Source: Solimicrobium silvestre
GTDB lineage: Bacteria; Pseudomonadota; Gammaproteobacteria; Burkholderiales; Burkholderiaceae_D
Assembly (NCBI RefSeq): GCF_002976435.1
Contig: NZ_PUGF01000001.1
Location: forward strand, 496,001-560,000
Direction of reading: 5' to 3'
Length of the DNA: 64,000 nt
The position numbers were made by a program, and so were the translations under genes. Of the stretch, positions 1-9,329 are shown piece after piece. Numbering within the stretch: the stretch's first letter is position 1; the number at the start of each line of letters is the position of its first letter. Under the pieces are notes generated by a model. The model saw only the letters and a program-made list of their open reading frames with translations, did no database searches and had not been told where the DNA came from.

Positions 1-2528
1 AAATTATCGGTGTAATTAATTATTCCGTTATTAAAATTAATTTGCCCAATATTGATGATGGGAGAATTGGCTGGAGCTGGAGCTGCGGCTGGAGTTGAGA
101 CTGACGCTGTAGCAGTAGTTTGCGGCAAAATTACCGGCTGTGGCTTAGCGTCTGTTTTGATATCTGTTTTAGCATCAGCCTTTGCGTCAGCTTGCTGATG
201 CACCACGATATTTTGCAAATTCAATTTACCTTGCTCAGATAAAATCGCCCGTGCATAGAAATCGGTTAAGTCAATTTTGCCTAAAGTAATACTCTGTTGC
301 TGGCCACCCAGAGCAACATTAATCCCGCCGATTTCCAGCATTTTCCACTTCAAAAAGTCATCCGAATTTTCTTTGTCCTGGGTACGTAAATTCGCCAACT
401 TCAACAGTCCTTGGTATGTAACTTCACTCGGCGCCTTCCATGCCAACTGCCCTTTGGTGCTGACGGAACCGGTCGCCAAAGTGATGTTGAGAAACTCGGT
501 AAAGTAAGGCTGCAACGCGGCAAGTGCAAAATTTTGCACCTCGACTTTTAGTTGCATGGCTTTTTCTGCTACAGAACCTTGCACTGAAAATTTGCCCGAT
601 TTATTTAACGTGGCACGCATCGTCATATTGATCGGCTGAGCAAACTTGCTGGTAACGTGTTCCAACTGTGCCTCGACTGAATCGGCGCGGATACTCACCG
701 CAGGCTGTACTGATTTATCGCCAAAGACAAAATTACTGTCAGTGAGTGCAATTTGATTTATATCGGCTTGCCATTCTGGTGATTTAGCTGCTGGCTTAGT
801 TACTGACTTAGTTGATCCTTGCGCAGCCGGTTGCACTTCATTTTTAGCTGCCACTTTCTTCAACATGTGACTAAAATTCAATCCACCATCAGCACCACGG
901 AAAATATCTCCCTGTACATGCTCTAGCTGAATTTGTTCTATCTTGGCTTGTTTGGTTTCAGTGTTCAACGCCAATTTTTCAATGGCGATTTTTTTCGCCG
1001 ACATGCCACCATATTCGCTCTTGGTCGCTTGCAGTTTTAAATCTTCCAGCGCACCTGAAAATTCACTCAAACTGAGGTTGCCATTTTTGGCTTCTATCTG
1101 AGTTTGCAGCGACAGTTTTCCAGACACATTCGCCGCCATGATCCGGTTAACATAAGGCTGATAATCAGCCAGCGCTAAATCAGACAACGTTAATTGACCC
1201 GCAACAGCTGCATGCGTAGCATCAACCGTGCCGACAAAATGCACTTGCTGCTGCCCGGCTTCACCAAAAGACCAGCTTAATTTGGCTGGATTGGCTTTCT
1301 CGTTAGTTGAAATTTTTTGTGCATCGACATTAACGTTAGCGAGTTGCAGCTCCATGGTTGGCGTCGCATTTGCCGCATCAGACCAATGCACTGTCCCGTT
1401 TTTCAACTGAAAATGCGCCAGATCAAATAATGGTTTGCTCGTGTTTGCTGCACTGACATGTTCTGGTTCAGCTGTCTTTACAACTACCGTTTTTTTATTG
1501 GTTTGCAATGCCAGCCAATTCAACATGCCTTGCTGATTTAATCCGGCCCAAACTTGTGGTTCTTTTATTTCTAACGAATCCAGCGCGACATTATCGGTGA
1601 CTAAATTGGCCTCGTGGATATTGACATTAATTGCCTGGGCTTTAAATAAAGGTGCGCCAGCCAGATCAGCCATCGCTACATCAGTCAAACTGGCAGTGCC
1701 TGACAGGTTAATATGCTCAGCGTCTTTTTGAGCAGAAAAATTCAAGGTCAAATTGGATGAAAATTTAGCGGAACTTACCTTAAATGGCAATGGCGTAGGT
1801 GAGAATGCAATTAACTGAGTCAAGTCGAATTGGTTAAAATCTATCGCCAAACTAGTTTCATGGGTAATAAAAAATGGCTTACTGCGGCCTTTTAATTCAA
1901 ACAGACTACCATTTATTTTTGCCGACAAACTAGGCTCAACAAACGCGTCAATGGCACCAGTGAAATTAGATAAAAAAGGCAGCCCAATAGTTAATGCATC
2001 GATCTGAATTTGTTTGCCAGCGATTTGATCATCTAAATGAATCGCGCCATTATTCAATTGAATATTAGAAACCGAGTAGCGCAGCGGCTCACCCGTACTT
2101 GGATGCTCAGCCAAACGTGCAATCACATCGCTAAAGTTAGTCACTTCCTGACCATCATGCTGGCTACGCACCAACTGCAACGAAGGGTGCGTCAACACAA
2201 CTTCACGCACAATAGGAGCCAAGCGAAATACCGAAGCAGGCGAAGCTTTTAATAACAGGTTATCAGCTGAAAAAGCCGGTGTTTTTTTGTCTGCTTCATA
2301 AAGAACAAAATGAGATACCTGAACAGTGAGAGTAAAGGGATTAAATGCCACTTCACCCACTTTAAATTGCCGCCCAGTCGCAACTTCCACTTGTTGTTCT
2401 AAGGTTTTTTTAAGATAGGAAGGAACCGTCAGCCAACTAATCAATGCCAATAATAGAACAACACAGATACCCGATATGAACCAACGCAATAGACGCGAAG
2501 ATCTACTAAAAGTAAGTATATTTTTCAT
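1..2528 (-). CDS. DUF748 family AsmA-like envelope protein, partial (3' end outside window)
   Basis: Reading frame open on the minus strand from the ATG at 2528 to the window edge (842 codons visible, no stop). The N-terminus has a short basic stretch, one membrane segment at about residues 17-34, and then the pattern typical of DUF748 proteins: 'LEQQVEVATGRQF' followed by 'FNPFTL' and, around residue 110, 'VVLTHPSLQLVR' with a downstream 'NFSDVIARLAEHP'. Near the edge lies an Ala/Pro/Asp/Lys-rich linker and then 'IINIGQINFNNGIINYTDN', the motif that opens the last DUF748 repeat. The AsmA/DUF748 superfamily comprises inner-membrane-anchored, periplasm-spanning proteins implicated in outer-membrane lipid homeostasis; a precise role is not known here. 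No clear Shine-Dalgarno sequence is seen before the ATG. The family call is firm; the function is inferred. Confidence 0.85.
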   Translation of the reverse strand, partial: MKNILTFSRSSRLLRWFISGICVVLLLALISWLTVPSYLKKTLEQQVEVATGRQFKVGEVAFNPFTLTVQVSHFVLYEADKKTPAFSADNLLLKASPASVFRLAPIVREVVLTHPSLQLVRSQHDGQEVTNFSDVIARLAEHPSTGEPLRYSVSNIQLNNGAIHLDDQIAGKQIQIDALTIGLPFLSNFTGAIDAFVEPSLSAKINGSLFELKGRSKPFFITHETSLAIDFNQFDLTQLIAFSPTPLPFKVSSAKFSSNLTLNFSAQKDAEHINLSGTASLTDVAMADLAGAPLFKAQAINVNIHEANLVTDNVALDSLEIKEPQVWAGLNQQGMLNWLALQTNKKTVVVKTAEPEHVSAANTSKPLFDLAHFQLKNGTVHWSDAANATPTMELQLANVNVDAQKISTNEKANPAKLSWSFGEAGQQQVHFVGTVDATHAAVAGQLTLSDLALADYQPYVNRIMAANVSGKLSLQTQIEAKNGNLSLSEFSGALEDLKLQATKSEYGGMSAKKIAIEKLALNTETKQAKIEQIQLEHVQGDIFRGADGGLNFSHMLKKVAAKNEVQPAAQGSTKSVTKPAAKSPEWQADINQIALTDSNFVFGDKSVQPAVSIRADSVEAQLEHVTSKFAQPINMTMRATLNKSGKFSVQGSVAEKAMQLKVEVQNFALAALQPYFTEFLNITLATGSVSTKGQLAWKAPSEVTYQGLLKLANLRTQDKENSDDFLKWKMLEIGGINVALGGQQQSITLGKIDLTDFYARAILSEQGKLNLQNIVVHQQADAKADAKTDIKTDAKPQPVILPQTTATASVSTPAAAPAPANSPIINIGQINFNNGIINYTDN

Positions 2529-2719
2529 TTTTGCAATTTAATTTAGGGTAAAACTCAGGAAGGGGATAGCTGCAGCATAGGTGCAAATACAGACAGATGT
2601 AAAATTATACCGTGTATTTTTATTAATTCACAGAAACTATATATCTTTAGAACAGAATATTAGGAAGAATAGTCTAGGTTCTATCTTTATGGAACTAAAA
2701 TTCGCGTCAATAAAATAAT

Positions 2720-2745
2720 AGGGGCGCCCACAAAGGAGCGCCCCT
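2720..2745 (-). terminator. Rho-independent terminator of the POT transporter gene
   Basis: An 8-bp GC-rich stem (AGGGGCGC paired with GCGCCCCT, 10-base loop) lies 26 bases beyond the stop codon of the minus-strand transporter. Read on the minus strand it is followed by a T-rich stretch (attattttat). Confidence 0.8.
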
Positions 2746-2771
2746 AACACTGCATTAATTACTCTAACTAA

Positions 2772-4310
2772 TTAATGTACACCGTGCATTTTACGCAGCA
2801 TCCATTTATTGATCAGCATCATCCCCAAACCTGCACCGATCGGTAACAGGGTAAAAATCAGGAAGAAGGTGCTGAGTGAATAGGTGCTTGAAATTTTATC
2901 AATGAAACTTCCAGTCATACCAGCTAAATAGTTGGCAATCGCGGTCATCACAAACCACACACCAAACATCAAACCCAATAAACGGCTAGGAGCCAATTTA
3001 CTGATGTAAGACAAACCAACAGGTGAAACACAAAGTTCACCCATGGTGTGGAATAAATAGGCCAACACCAACCAGATAATACTTACCGAAGCAGTTTTTG
3101 CGCCGCTAGGAATGCCTGATGCACCATATGCCAGCACACCGAAGCCGATACCTAACAAAATCAAGCCAGTCGCAAATTTAATCGGGCCACTTGGTTTCCA
3201 GTAGTCTTGCCACAATCTTGAAAAGAATGGAGCTAAGATAATAATAAAAAATGAATTTAAAATACCGAACCAGGTTGCTGCAATTTCAGATTTATCGGAG
3301 GCAAATTCACGGCCCAGCATCCAGATCAACAAGCCCCAAACTGCGGCAAAGCACGTAAAAATCAAGAAATTAGACAAGGGGTAACGTTTAACTGTCGCGC
3401 GCGACAAGGTGAATAAAACCCAAGTCAACACCATCGTCGGTATGACCAGCAATAACGTGTTAACCACTTTAAAAATCATTCCCGTTGTACCTTCCAACGT
3501 GCGATCTGTATAGTCGGCGGCAAAAATTGTCATGGAGCCGCCAGCTTGCTCAAACGCCATCCAGAAGAAAATAGTTACTGCAGAAAAGATCCCGATGGCG
3601 ATTAAACGATCACGCACGATATGCGCATGCTCTTCTACTTCTGCAACAGCGATCGGTGCATCTTTAACCACGCCACCGATATTGCCAAAGACACCTTGCA
3701 CAAAATAAAACTGCAATGCGCCCAAAACCATGAAAAATCCTGCCAAACCAAAACCATACGACCAAGAGATTTTTTCACCGATGTAACCACACAGTGCCAT
3801 GCCAAAAAACGCGCCTGAGTTAACACCCATGTAAAACAAGGTATAACCCGCATCGCGTTTTTCATCTTCCGCTTCACCTTTGCCGTATAACTGACCAACA
3901 ATGGTGGAAATATTTGGTTTAAATAAACCGGTACCTGCGACTAATAAAGCCAGGCCCAGATAAAACGTGGCGTGTGTCTCCAACGTTAAACAAATATGTC
4001 CGGCACTGATAATAAAGCCGCCAATCACAACCGCCTTACGTGCGCCCAATACTTTATCGGCAAGATAGCCACCCAAAATACCGGTCACATAAACCCAGAA
4101 TGTATAGCTGCCATATAAGCTTAATGCGTCGGCACGCTCCCAACCCCAGCCACCTTTTGCAGTACTGCTAATCAAAAATAACACCAGCAAGCTACGCATG
4201 CCGTAGTAAGAAAAGCGTTCCCACATTTCAGTAAAAAACAGGAAGAACAAGCCTTCCGGATGGCCCATAACGGACGCCTGTGCTGGATTTGCGCTAGGTT
4301 GAGTATTCAA
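2772..4310 (-). CDS. POT family proton-coupled di-/tripeptide symporter
   Basis: A 512-residue MFS protein of the proton-dependent oligopeptide transporter (POT/PTR2) family, which imports di- and tripeptides across the inner membrane using the proton gradient. The hallmark ExxERFxYYG motif is present as 'EMWERFSYYG' at about residues 28-37, followed by the usual 12-14 hydrophobic segments and the 'GGYLADKVLGARKAV' loop after helix 2. 'MGELCVSPVGLSYISKLAP' near residue 425 matches the conserved PTR2 C-terminal region. The start appears to be a TTG at 4310, eight bases after a GAGG Shine-Dalgarno element; no better ATG is in frame. It is monocistronic with its own terminator. An OPT transporter at 5720-8023 suggests overlapping peptide uptake systems. 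Substrate range cannot be read from sequence. Confidence 0.93.
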   Translation of the reverse strand: MNTQPSANPAQASVMGHPEGLFFLFFTEMWERFSYYGMRSLLVLFLISSTAKGGWGWERADALSLYGSYTFWVYVTGILGGYLADKVLGARKAVVIGGFIISAGHICLTLETHATFYLGLALLVAGTGLFKPNISTIVGQLYGKGEAEDEKRDAGYTLFYMGVNSGAFFGMALCGYIGEKISWSYGFGLAGFFMVLGALQFYFVQGVFGNIGGVVKDAPIAVAEVEEHAHIVRDRLIAIGIFSAVTIFFWMAFEQAGGSMTIFAADYTDRTLEGTTGMIFKVVNTLLLVIPTMVLTWVLFTLSRATVKRYPLSNFLIFTCFAAVWGLLIWMLGREFASDKSEIAATWFGILNSFFIIILAPFFSRLWQDYWKPSGPIKFATGLILLGIGFGVLAYGASGIPSGAKTASVSIIWLVLAYLFHTMGELCVSPVGLSYISKLAPSRLLGLMFGVWFVMTAIANYLAGMTGSFIDKISSTYSLSTFFLIFTLLPIGAGLGMMLINKWMLRKMHGVH

Positions 4311-4752
4311 CGTTGTATCCTCTAAATTGAATTATTTAATCGCTGTTCGCTTTTATGATTTCCGTTGGACTTGGTCAGCCCAATTCGTTGTCTAGTTTTA
4401 AACGGGTTTCCTCTGTCGCTCTGCTTTGCTCAGGTTATGCGCATTAAAAGAGAAATCAGAAAACCAAACACAATCTGTTTTGCCAGTAACCAGGTCAGGT
4501 ACGCCCCAGTTAATAGACGCGGAAAGATACCATGAAAATAGTCAAAATCTGCATGTAAGTTATGGTTCAGTGCAGCAAATTTATTGTTTTAGCGCGGATA
4601 TATTCATTATTTACAATACAATTTCATTTTTTTAGCCAGCGCGGGCAGTATCTGTCGCGCTATTAGATATAAAATGGCAACCCAATGTGTCGAACTAAAC
4701 CAGCGCATTTGCTCCCTCCATTCACTTAACATCACTTACTAAATTCATCTTT
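4311..4752. other. Intergenic region between POT transporter and uppP
   Basis: This 442-base stretch is the divergent upstream region of the two transport/phosphatase genes and must hold both promoters. A 69-codon plus-strand frame (4426-4635) has no family-like composition or ribosome-binding site and was not called. An AGCGCG...CGCGCT inverted repeat sits near 4637-4662 and an AT-rich box (gatataaaat) near 4665-4674. No promoter could be assigned with confidence. Confidence 0.5.
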
Positions 4753-5598
4753 ATGGACTTATTTCAAATTTTAATTCTCGCCGTTATTCAAGGCGCGGCA
4801 GAGTTGCTGCCAGTATCGAGTTCTGCCCATGTCATCATGGCGGAAAAAATGATGGGCTTAGATCCAACCTCTCCGGAAATGACCCTGTTACTGGTGATGC
4901 TGCATACCGGAACCATGTTTGCGACCATCGTGTATTTTTGGAGTTCATGGAAAAAAACATACTTTGAATCGATAGCGGCCTTTCGTTTAAATGTACTCTA
5001 CCTGGTAGCTGCGACCGGGTTAACCGGCATTGTTGGATATGGCTTACAACAAATCATTAAGTATGTATTCGTTGCAAACCCTTCTGAATTTGAAATTGAG
5101 CATTTATTTGGAAGCGCACCGTTAATGGCAACAGCATTGGCATCGGCTGGCTTATTAATTATTGGCTCATCACGCATTAAAGAAAAACCTGAAGGTCAAA
5201 TGAGCTTGAGGAGCGCGCTCATCATCGGCGCAGTACAAGGATTATGTTTGCCGTTCAGAGGTTTTTCACGTTCAGGTGCCACCATCTCTACCGGTTTGGT
5301 GGTTGGTGTTGCGCGGCGTAAAGCGGAAGAGTTCAGTTTTGCGCTGGGTGTGGCAATTACTCCTGCGGTAGTCGCAAGAGAAGCTTATCGCGTTTATCAA
5401 GCGCAACTAGCTGTCCCTGCAGCGCACACCGATTGGATAATGCACTTGGCTATGCCTAGCTTGCTTGGACTGGTGTTTAGCTTTTTAGCCGGCTTAGTTG
5501 CTTTGCGCTGGTTGTCACGCTGGTTAGAGCAAGGTCGCTGGTATTTTTTTGGCGGCTATTGTTTAGTGGCGGCGGTTGTGGTGTTGGTGGTCGGTTAA
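4753..5598 (+). CDS. uppP: Undecaprenyl-diphosphate phosphatase (UppP/BacA family)
   Basis: A 281-residue polytopic membrane protein that recycles the C55 lipid carrier by removing one phosphate from undecaprenyl pyrophosphate, needed for peptidoglycan and O-antigen synthesis and linked to bacitracin resistance. Both family signatures are visible. The N-terminal 'QGAAELLPVSSSAH' (residues 14-27) corresponds to the (E/Q)GxxEFLPVSSxxH motif. The second is 'FSRSGATIST', with the catalytic Arg-Ser, near residues 173-182. The sequence between PF and SRSG ('RGF') differs slightly from the common PGTSRSG form. Length is normal for the family. No clear Shine-Dalgarno precedes the ATG. A strong hairpin terminator follows. 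Confidence in family is high; whether it is the main or a secondary UppP in the genome cannot be judged. Confidence 0.92.
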   Translation: MDLFQILILAVIQGAAELLPVSSSAHVIMAEKMMGLDPTSPEMTLLLVMLHTGTMFATIVYFWSSWKKTYFESIAAFRLNVLYLVAATGLTGIVGYGLQQIIKYVFVANPSEFEIEHLFGSAPLMATALASAGLLIIGSSRIKEKPEGQMSLRSALIIGAVQGLCLPFRGFSRSGATISTGLVVGVARRKAEEFSFALGVAITPAVVAREAYRVYQAQLAVPAAHTDWIMHLAMPSLLGLVFSFLAGLVALRWLSRWLEQGRWYFFGGYCLVAAVVVLVVG

Positions 5599-5621
5599 TT
5601 CAACAACGTTCAATGACATAA

Positions 5622-5647
5622 AAAAACGCGCCATGCGGCGCGTTTTT
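5622..5647. terminator. Bidirectional rho-independent terminator between uppP and the OPT gene
   Basis: An 11-bp perfect stem, AAAAACGCGCC and GGCGCGTTTTT with a 4-base loop, lies 23 bases after the uppP stop and has a T-run on either strand. The OPT gene converges from the other side (stop at 5720), so it could serve both. Confidence 0.85.
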
Positions 5648-5719
5648 CTCATTATAATTTACAGTAAAGATAAAGGGATGTAGCCTTCATTAGCCACACC
5701 TTCTTGTATTGCTAATTTC

Positions 5720-8023
5720 TCAAACTTCTTTCTTCTCGCGCCCCACCCAATACAGCAACAACACAATCACCGCATACGGTAGCATCGTCAGTAAATCGGA
5801 ATTGGCACCTTCAAAGAAAGGATTATGCAGCGTGGCCCAGTCGGTTAATTTTTGATCAAAATTAGTCATTACGCCAGCCGTAATCGCGATCAAAATCCCG
5901 GCTAATGCGCCACCGGCGATATAACCAGATGCTAACAATACACCGGGACTACGGTCACCGACTGCTTGTTTTTCATCTTCCGTTAAATGCTGGTTTTTGG
6001 TCATTTTATTGCTGCGTCTATCAACTAGCCAACGCACCATACCGCCGACAAAGATTGGCAGAGTCGAGGACAAAGGTAAATACACGCCCACCGCAAAAGC
6101 CAATGAAGAAATACCGGACATTTCTAAAATAACGGCAATCATCACGCCGAATAACACTAATTCCCATGGCAGCTGACGATCTAAAATTCCTTTAATAATG
6201 TAGGACATCAACACCGCTTTAGGCGCATCGAATTTCTTAACTTCGCTGCCATCTGGACGTTTGGTATGAGTACCGTTAATACCCGGATCAACCAGGTAAA
6301 CCAACTTCCCGCTGTTATCCACCAGATATTTACCTGACGGGCCGCCTACTTCATCGCTTTTGCGCCAGACTTTATAGGTATTGCTGTCGGTTGCGGCTTG
6401 TGGGCCTTGTAACTTGGCTGTGTCGGTTAAAGTGCTGGCATCAACAACAATGCCTGGCGCTACTTCGGCGGCTGGCACATACACCGTGGCTGAGTCATTT
6501 AATTGCAACAGTATCGGGCCTAAAATCAGAGCGGAAGATAACGCACCAATCAAAATAGCGTATTGCTGCAAGCGCGGTGTTGAACCGACTAAAAAACCGG
6601 TTTTTAAATCTTGTGAGGTCGTGCCTGCGTTACTCGCTGCGATACAAACAATGGCACCAACTGACAGCGCGGTGACGTAATAACGATTACCGGTCCAACC
6701 CATTAACAAGAAAATCAAACAGGTAAATAACAGGGTTGCCACGGTTATGCCAGAGATAGGATTCGATGAAGAACCGATCTCGCCAGTTAAGCGTGAAGAA
6801 ACGGTGGAAAATAAAAAACCAAACACAATAATCAGCAACGCGCCCAGTAAATTCATGTGCAGCGGAGTCGATAAAGTGATTGCAGTAATAATGACCAAAC
6901 CGCCGATTAATACCCACTTCATCGGAATATCCTGATCAGTGCGCAGCACTTCCGATGCCTGCCCATTTTTTGCTTTGCCGTTCGCGTTACCATTCATTCC
7001 AGGTATAGATAGGCCCGACAGACCAGCCGTTAAACTGCGCCAGATAGTTGGCATCGCACGCGCCAAGCTGACCAAACCGCCGGTAGCGACTGCACCAGCG
7101 CCTATATACAGAATATAAGCGCTGCGAATTTCATCTGGGCCCATTGCGCTAATAAGCTTAAGTCCTGGCGCAACCGGCACAGTTAACGCATCGCCAAAAA
7201 ACTTAATCATTGGGATGAGAAGCAAATACGACATCACACCACCTGCGGCCATCACTGAGGCAATTTTTGGTCCGATGATGTAACCCACGCCTAATAGTTC
7301 GGGAGATACTTCGGCACCTAGCGAGCCTGCTTTAAGCGGGGCGCCAAAAATGAAGTTTGGCGTATCTTTCCAACCTTTAAACGCAACGTTAATGCACTTA
7401 TAAAGCAGCCCAATCCCAAATCCGCCGAAAATAATAAAGGCGCGTTTGTTATCGGCTTTGAGCTCTGCTTCGTTAGCCGCTGCATCACCCGGTTTAACCA
7501 AGCCAGCCGCAACCCGTGAAGTTTCAGTAGCCGCCGCTTTGAGCACTTCAGCGCACGCTGTACCTTCAGGGTATTTAAGTTCTTTATGCTGCTCCACAAT
7601 CATGGTGCGGCGCATAGGGATCATCATCAAAATACCGAGCAAACCGCCCAAGACGCCGACCAGCATGACCCGTGAGATTTCCAGGTCAAAACCTAAAATC
7701 AAAATCGCCGGCATCGTCACGCCTAAACCGAACGCAATAGATTCCCCGGCTGAACCTGCCGTTTGGGTAATACTATTTTCAAGAATCGACGAATCTTGTC
7801 CGCCTAATTTTTTAGTCAGGCGAAATAAAGTAATTGCAATAACTGCAACAGGAATCGAAGCACTTACCGTCAAACCGACTTTAAGCACCAAATACAGTGA
7901 AGAGGCACCAAATACCATACCTAAAACTACACCCATGATGACGGCGCGCAAACTAAATTCAGGAAGTTGCGCATCAGCCGGGATATACGGCTTTACTGCG
8001 TTTGATTGAGAAGGATTGGACAT
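5720..8023 (-). CDS. OPT family oligopeptide transporter
   Basis: A large polytopic membrane protein (767 residues from the preferred start) of the OPT (oligopeptide transporter) family, bacterial TIGR00733-like subgroup. After a short hydrophilic N-terminus ('PADAQLPEFSLRAVIMGVVLG') there are about 14-16 hydrophobic segments, with 'VGLTVSASIPVAVIAI' and 'ENSITQTAGSAGES' typical of OPT proteins. A long hydrophilic loop around residues 510-590 is also found in this subgroup. The family imports oligopeptides or metal-chelate complexes by proton symport. The ATG at 8023 (MSNPSQSN) is preferred over an upstream in-frame GTG at 8116, whose extra 31 residues look unlike any OPT N-terminus; neither has a strong ribosome-binding site. 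Substrate is not predictable. Confidence 0.92.
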   Translation of the reverse strand: MSNPSQSNAVKPYIPADAQLPEFSLRAVIMGVVLGMVFGASSLYLVLKVGLTVSASIPVAVIAITLFRLTKKLGGQDSSILENSITQTAGSAGESIAFGLGVTMPAILILGFDLEISRVMLVGVLGGLLGILMMIPMRRTMIVEQHKELKYPEGTACAEVLKAAATETSRVAAGLVKPGDAAANEAELKADNKRAFIIFGGFGIGLLYKCINVAFKGWKDTPNFIFGAPLKAGSLGAEVSPELLGVGYIIGPKIASVMAAGGVMSYLLLIPMIKFFGDALTVPVAPGLKLISAMGPDEIRSAYILYIGAGAVATGGLVSLARAMPTIWRSLTAGLSGLSIPGMNGNANGKAKNGQASEVLRTDQDIPMKWVLIGGLVIITAITLSTPLHMNLLGALLIIVFGFLFSTVSSRLTGEIGSSSNPISGITVATLLFTCLIFLLMGWTGNRYYVTALSVGAIVCIAASNAGTTSQDLKTGFLVGSTPRLQQYAILIGALSSALILGPILLQLNDSATVYVPAAEVAPGIVVDASTLTDTAKLQGPQAATDSNTYKVWRKSDEVGGPSGKYLVDNSGKLVYLVDPGINGTHTKRPDGSEVKKFDAPKAVLMSYIIKGILDRQLPWELVLFGVMIAVILEMSGISSLAFAVGVYLPLSSTLPIFVGGMVRWLVDRRSNKMTKNQHLTEDEKQAVGDRSPGVLLASGYIAGGALAGILIAITAGVMTNFDQKLTDWATLHNPFFEGANSDLLTMLPYAVIVLLLYWVGREKKEV

Positions 8024-8163
8024 AAGCAGACGAGTGAAAACTGAACGAACCAGCGAAGCCGAAACTATCGCACAACGTTGCCAAGAAGAAAAGGAATTTG
8101 ATGACCTGTGCGGCACTGTTCTATGCTGCGCCGCACAATTGAGGTACTTACCGCGAGGCAGCG

Positions 8164-8364
8164 TTAACTAATCAACGCAAACCGAGGAATTTTTTGCCCT
8201 TGATGCTCAATTTCCTCAAAAAACACGTTTTCAGGCCGAGTCCAGATAGTCCCATTCGCCGCCCGATAAACAATCATCTGTATGCTTGGATCCGATTCGA
8301 GCGTTGCGCTACAAATAAATTCGTAGATACCGCCTTTATAGTGTTTGTATTTTTTCATATTCAT
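8164..8364 (-). CDS. DUF1653 domain small protein
   Basis: A 66-residue protein matching the DUF1653 pattern throughout: 'YKHYKGGIYEFI' at the N-terminus, 'MIVYRAANGTIWTRPENVFFE' in the middle and 'IPRFALI' at the end. The fold is a small beta-barrel-like domain of unknown biochemical role, common as a standalone protein in proteobacteria. A second in-frame ATG at 8358 is an equally possible start; no strong Shine-Dalgarno is present for either. It follows the OPT gene's start region on the same strand and is probably transcribed independently or as the first gene before the OPT gene (140 bases apart). Function is unknown. Confidence 0.8.
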   Translation of the reverse strand: MNMKKYKHYKGGIYEFICSATLESDPSIQMIVYRAANGTIWTRPENVFFEEIEHQGQKIPRFALIS

Positions 8365-8400
8365 TTAATTTATGCGCAAGCTGCGCTAGTTGATGGGTAT

Positions 8401-8528
8401 TGCTGTTGAAGTTGCTGTTGAAGTTGCTGTTGAAGTTGCTGTTGAAGTTGCTGTTGAAGTTGCTGTTGAAGTTGCTGTTGAAGTTGCTGTTGAAGTTGCT
8501 GTTGAAGTTGTTTTTGAAGTTGCTGTTG
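8401..8528. repeat. 12-bp tandem repeat array, about 10.7 copies
   Basis: Nine perfect copies of TGCTGTTGAAGT (8401-8508) are followed by two degenerate ones (8509-8528). In forward reading it encodes Val-Ala-Val-Glu tetrapeptides and in reverse Thr-Ser-Thr-Ala, but no convincing gene boundaries exist in either direction. It abuts the palindrome at 8564-8655. Confidence 0.9.
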
Positions 8529-8563
8529 TTTTTGACTTTGAACTACCTCCCATTCTGACGCTG

Positions 8564-8655
8564 CCGGTTAATTTAGCTAAAAATGGATCAGAAAGGTTCG
8601 CTGTTTGAGCGTAGCGAGTTTCGAACTTTTCCCATTTTTAGTTAAATTAATCGGG
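8564..8655. repeat. Long imperfect palindrome (about 92 bp)
   Basis: The left arm runs CCGG-TTAATTTAGCTAAAAATGG then AAAGGTTCG; the right arm is its near-complementary partner CGAACTTTT-CCCATTTTTAGTTAAATTAA-TCGGG. The stem could span over 30 bp around a 21-base loop. Flanking GCTGCCGG and CCGCTGA-type sequences extend the symmetry loosely. No gene lies inside it. Confidence 0.8.
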
Positions 8656-8685
8656 AATTCAGCGGCAGTGGGTCGCCTTTTTTGG

Positions 8686-8718
8686 CTTACACTTTTTTGG
8701 CGAAGCAAAAAAGGTAAG
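8686..8718. repeat. Hairpin with T-run and A-run arms
   Basis: CTTAC-AC-TTTTTTGGC and GC-AAAAAA-GGTAAG form an imperfect stem around a GAA loop. It directly follows the palindrome and could act as a terminator for either strand, or be the end of the same repeat element. It lies 69 bases beyond the deformylase stop codon (minus strand). Confidence 0.55.
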
Positions 8719-8786
8719 TAGCTGGCGGGCTACCCCCGCCCCCAAGCCTAAAATAAATCAACGTAGGAAGTTAATTAACCTACGAA

Positions 8787-9329
8787 TTAACCATCCGACT
8801 CAACATCCTGCCCCGGAAACAAAACCTCCACAAACCCAAACTGAGAAAAATCCTTAATTCGCATAGGATACAAAGTCCCAAACAAATGATCACACTCATG
8901 CTGCACCACCCGCGCATGAAACTCACCCACTTCACGCATAATAGAAACACCATCAGGATCAACGCCTTCATAGCGGATATGCGCCCAACGCGGAACCACA
9001 CCCCGCATCCCAGGCACAGACAAGCACCCTTCCCAACCATCCTCTTGCACTGCATCCAACGGCGTAATCACCGGATTAATCAATACAGTTTGCGGCACCG
9101 AAGGCGCATCAGGATAACGATCACTATCTTCAAACCCAAACAGCACCAATTGCAGATCAACGCCAATTTGCGGCGCGGCTAAACCGACCCCGTCATTGGC
9201 GTGCATGGTGTCAAACATATCTTCGATTAATTGCTTGAGTTCCGTAGAGCCCAGCATTTCAGGTGGAACCAGTTGCGCGGTCCGCAGCAGGCGCGGATCG
9301 CCCATTTTTAGAATTTCTCGGATAGTCAT
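8787..9329 (-). CDS. def: Peptide deformylase
   Basis: A 180-residue metallohydrolase that removes the N-formyl group from nascent proteins in the cytoplasm. All three catalytic motifs are intact: [10 protein letters not shown] at residues 47-56, EGCLS at 100-104 (Cys102 a metal ligand) and QHECDH at 143-148 (His144 and His148 ligands, Glu145 catalytic). The third motif normally reads HExDH with a hydrophobic x and here has Cys. The region after it, '[17 protein letters not shown]', resembles the longer Burkholderiales paralogues rather than the primary Def adjacent to fmt. No fmt lies next to it, so it may be a second deformylase. The ATG has no clear Shine-Dalgarno. Confidence 0.95.
   Translation of the reverse strand: MTIREILKMGDPRLLRTAQLVPPEMLGSTELKQLIEDMFDTMHANDGVGLAAPQIGVDLQLVLFGFEDSDRYPDAPSVPQTVLINPVITPLDAVQEDGWEGCLSVPGMRGVVPRWAHIRYEGVDPDGVSIMREVGEFHARVVQHECDHLFGTLYPMRIKDFSQFGFVEVLFPGQDVESDG

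Noticed and set aside
4426-4635. 69-codon plus-strand frame between the POT and uppP genes
   Set aside because: No ribosome-binding site, no family resemblance and a composition like non-coding DNA.
8401-8528. Tandem array considered as a CRISPR
   Set aside because: The units are 12 bases and directly adjacent with no unique spacers, and no cas genes are near.
8390-8608. Reading frame with Val-Ala-Val-Glu repeats
   Set aside because: It is the translation of the 12-bp tandem array and palindrome; no ribosome-binding site and no non-repeat coding character.
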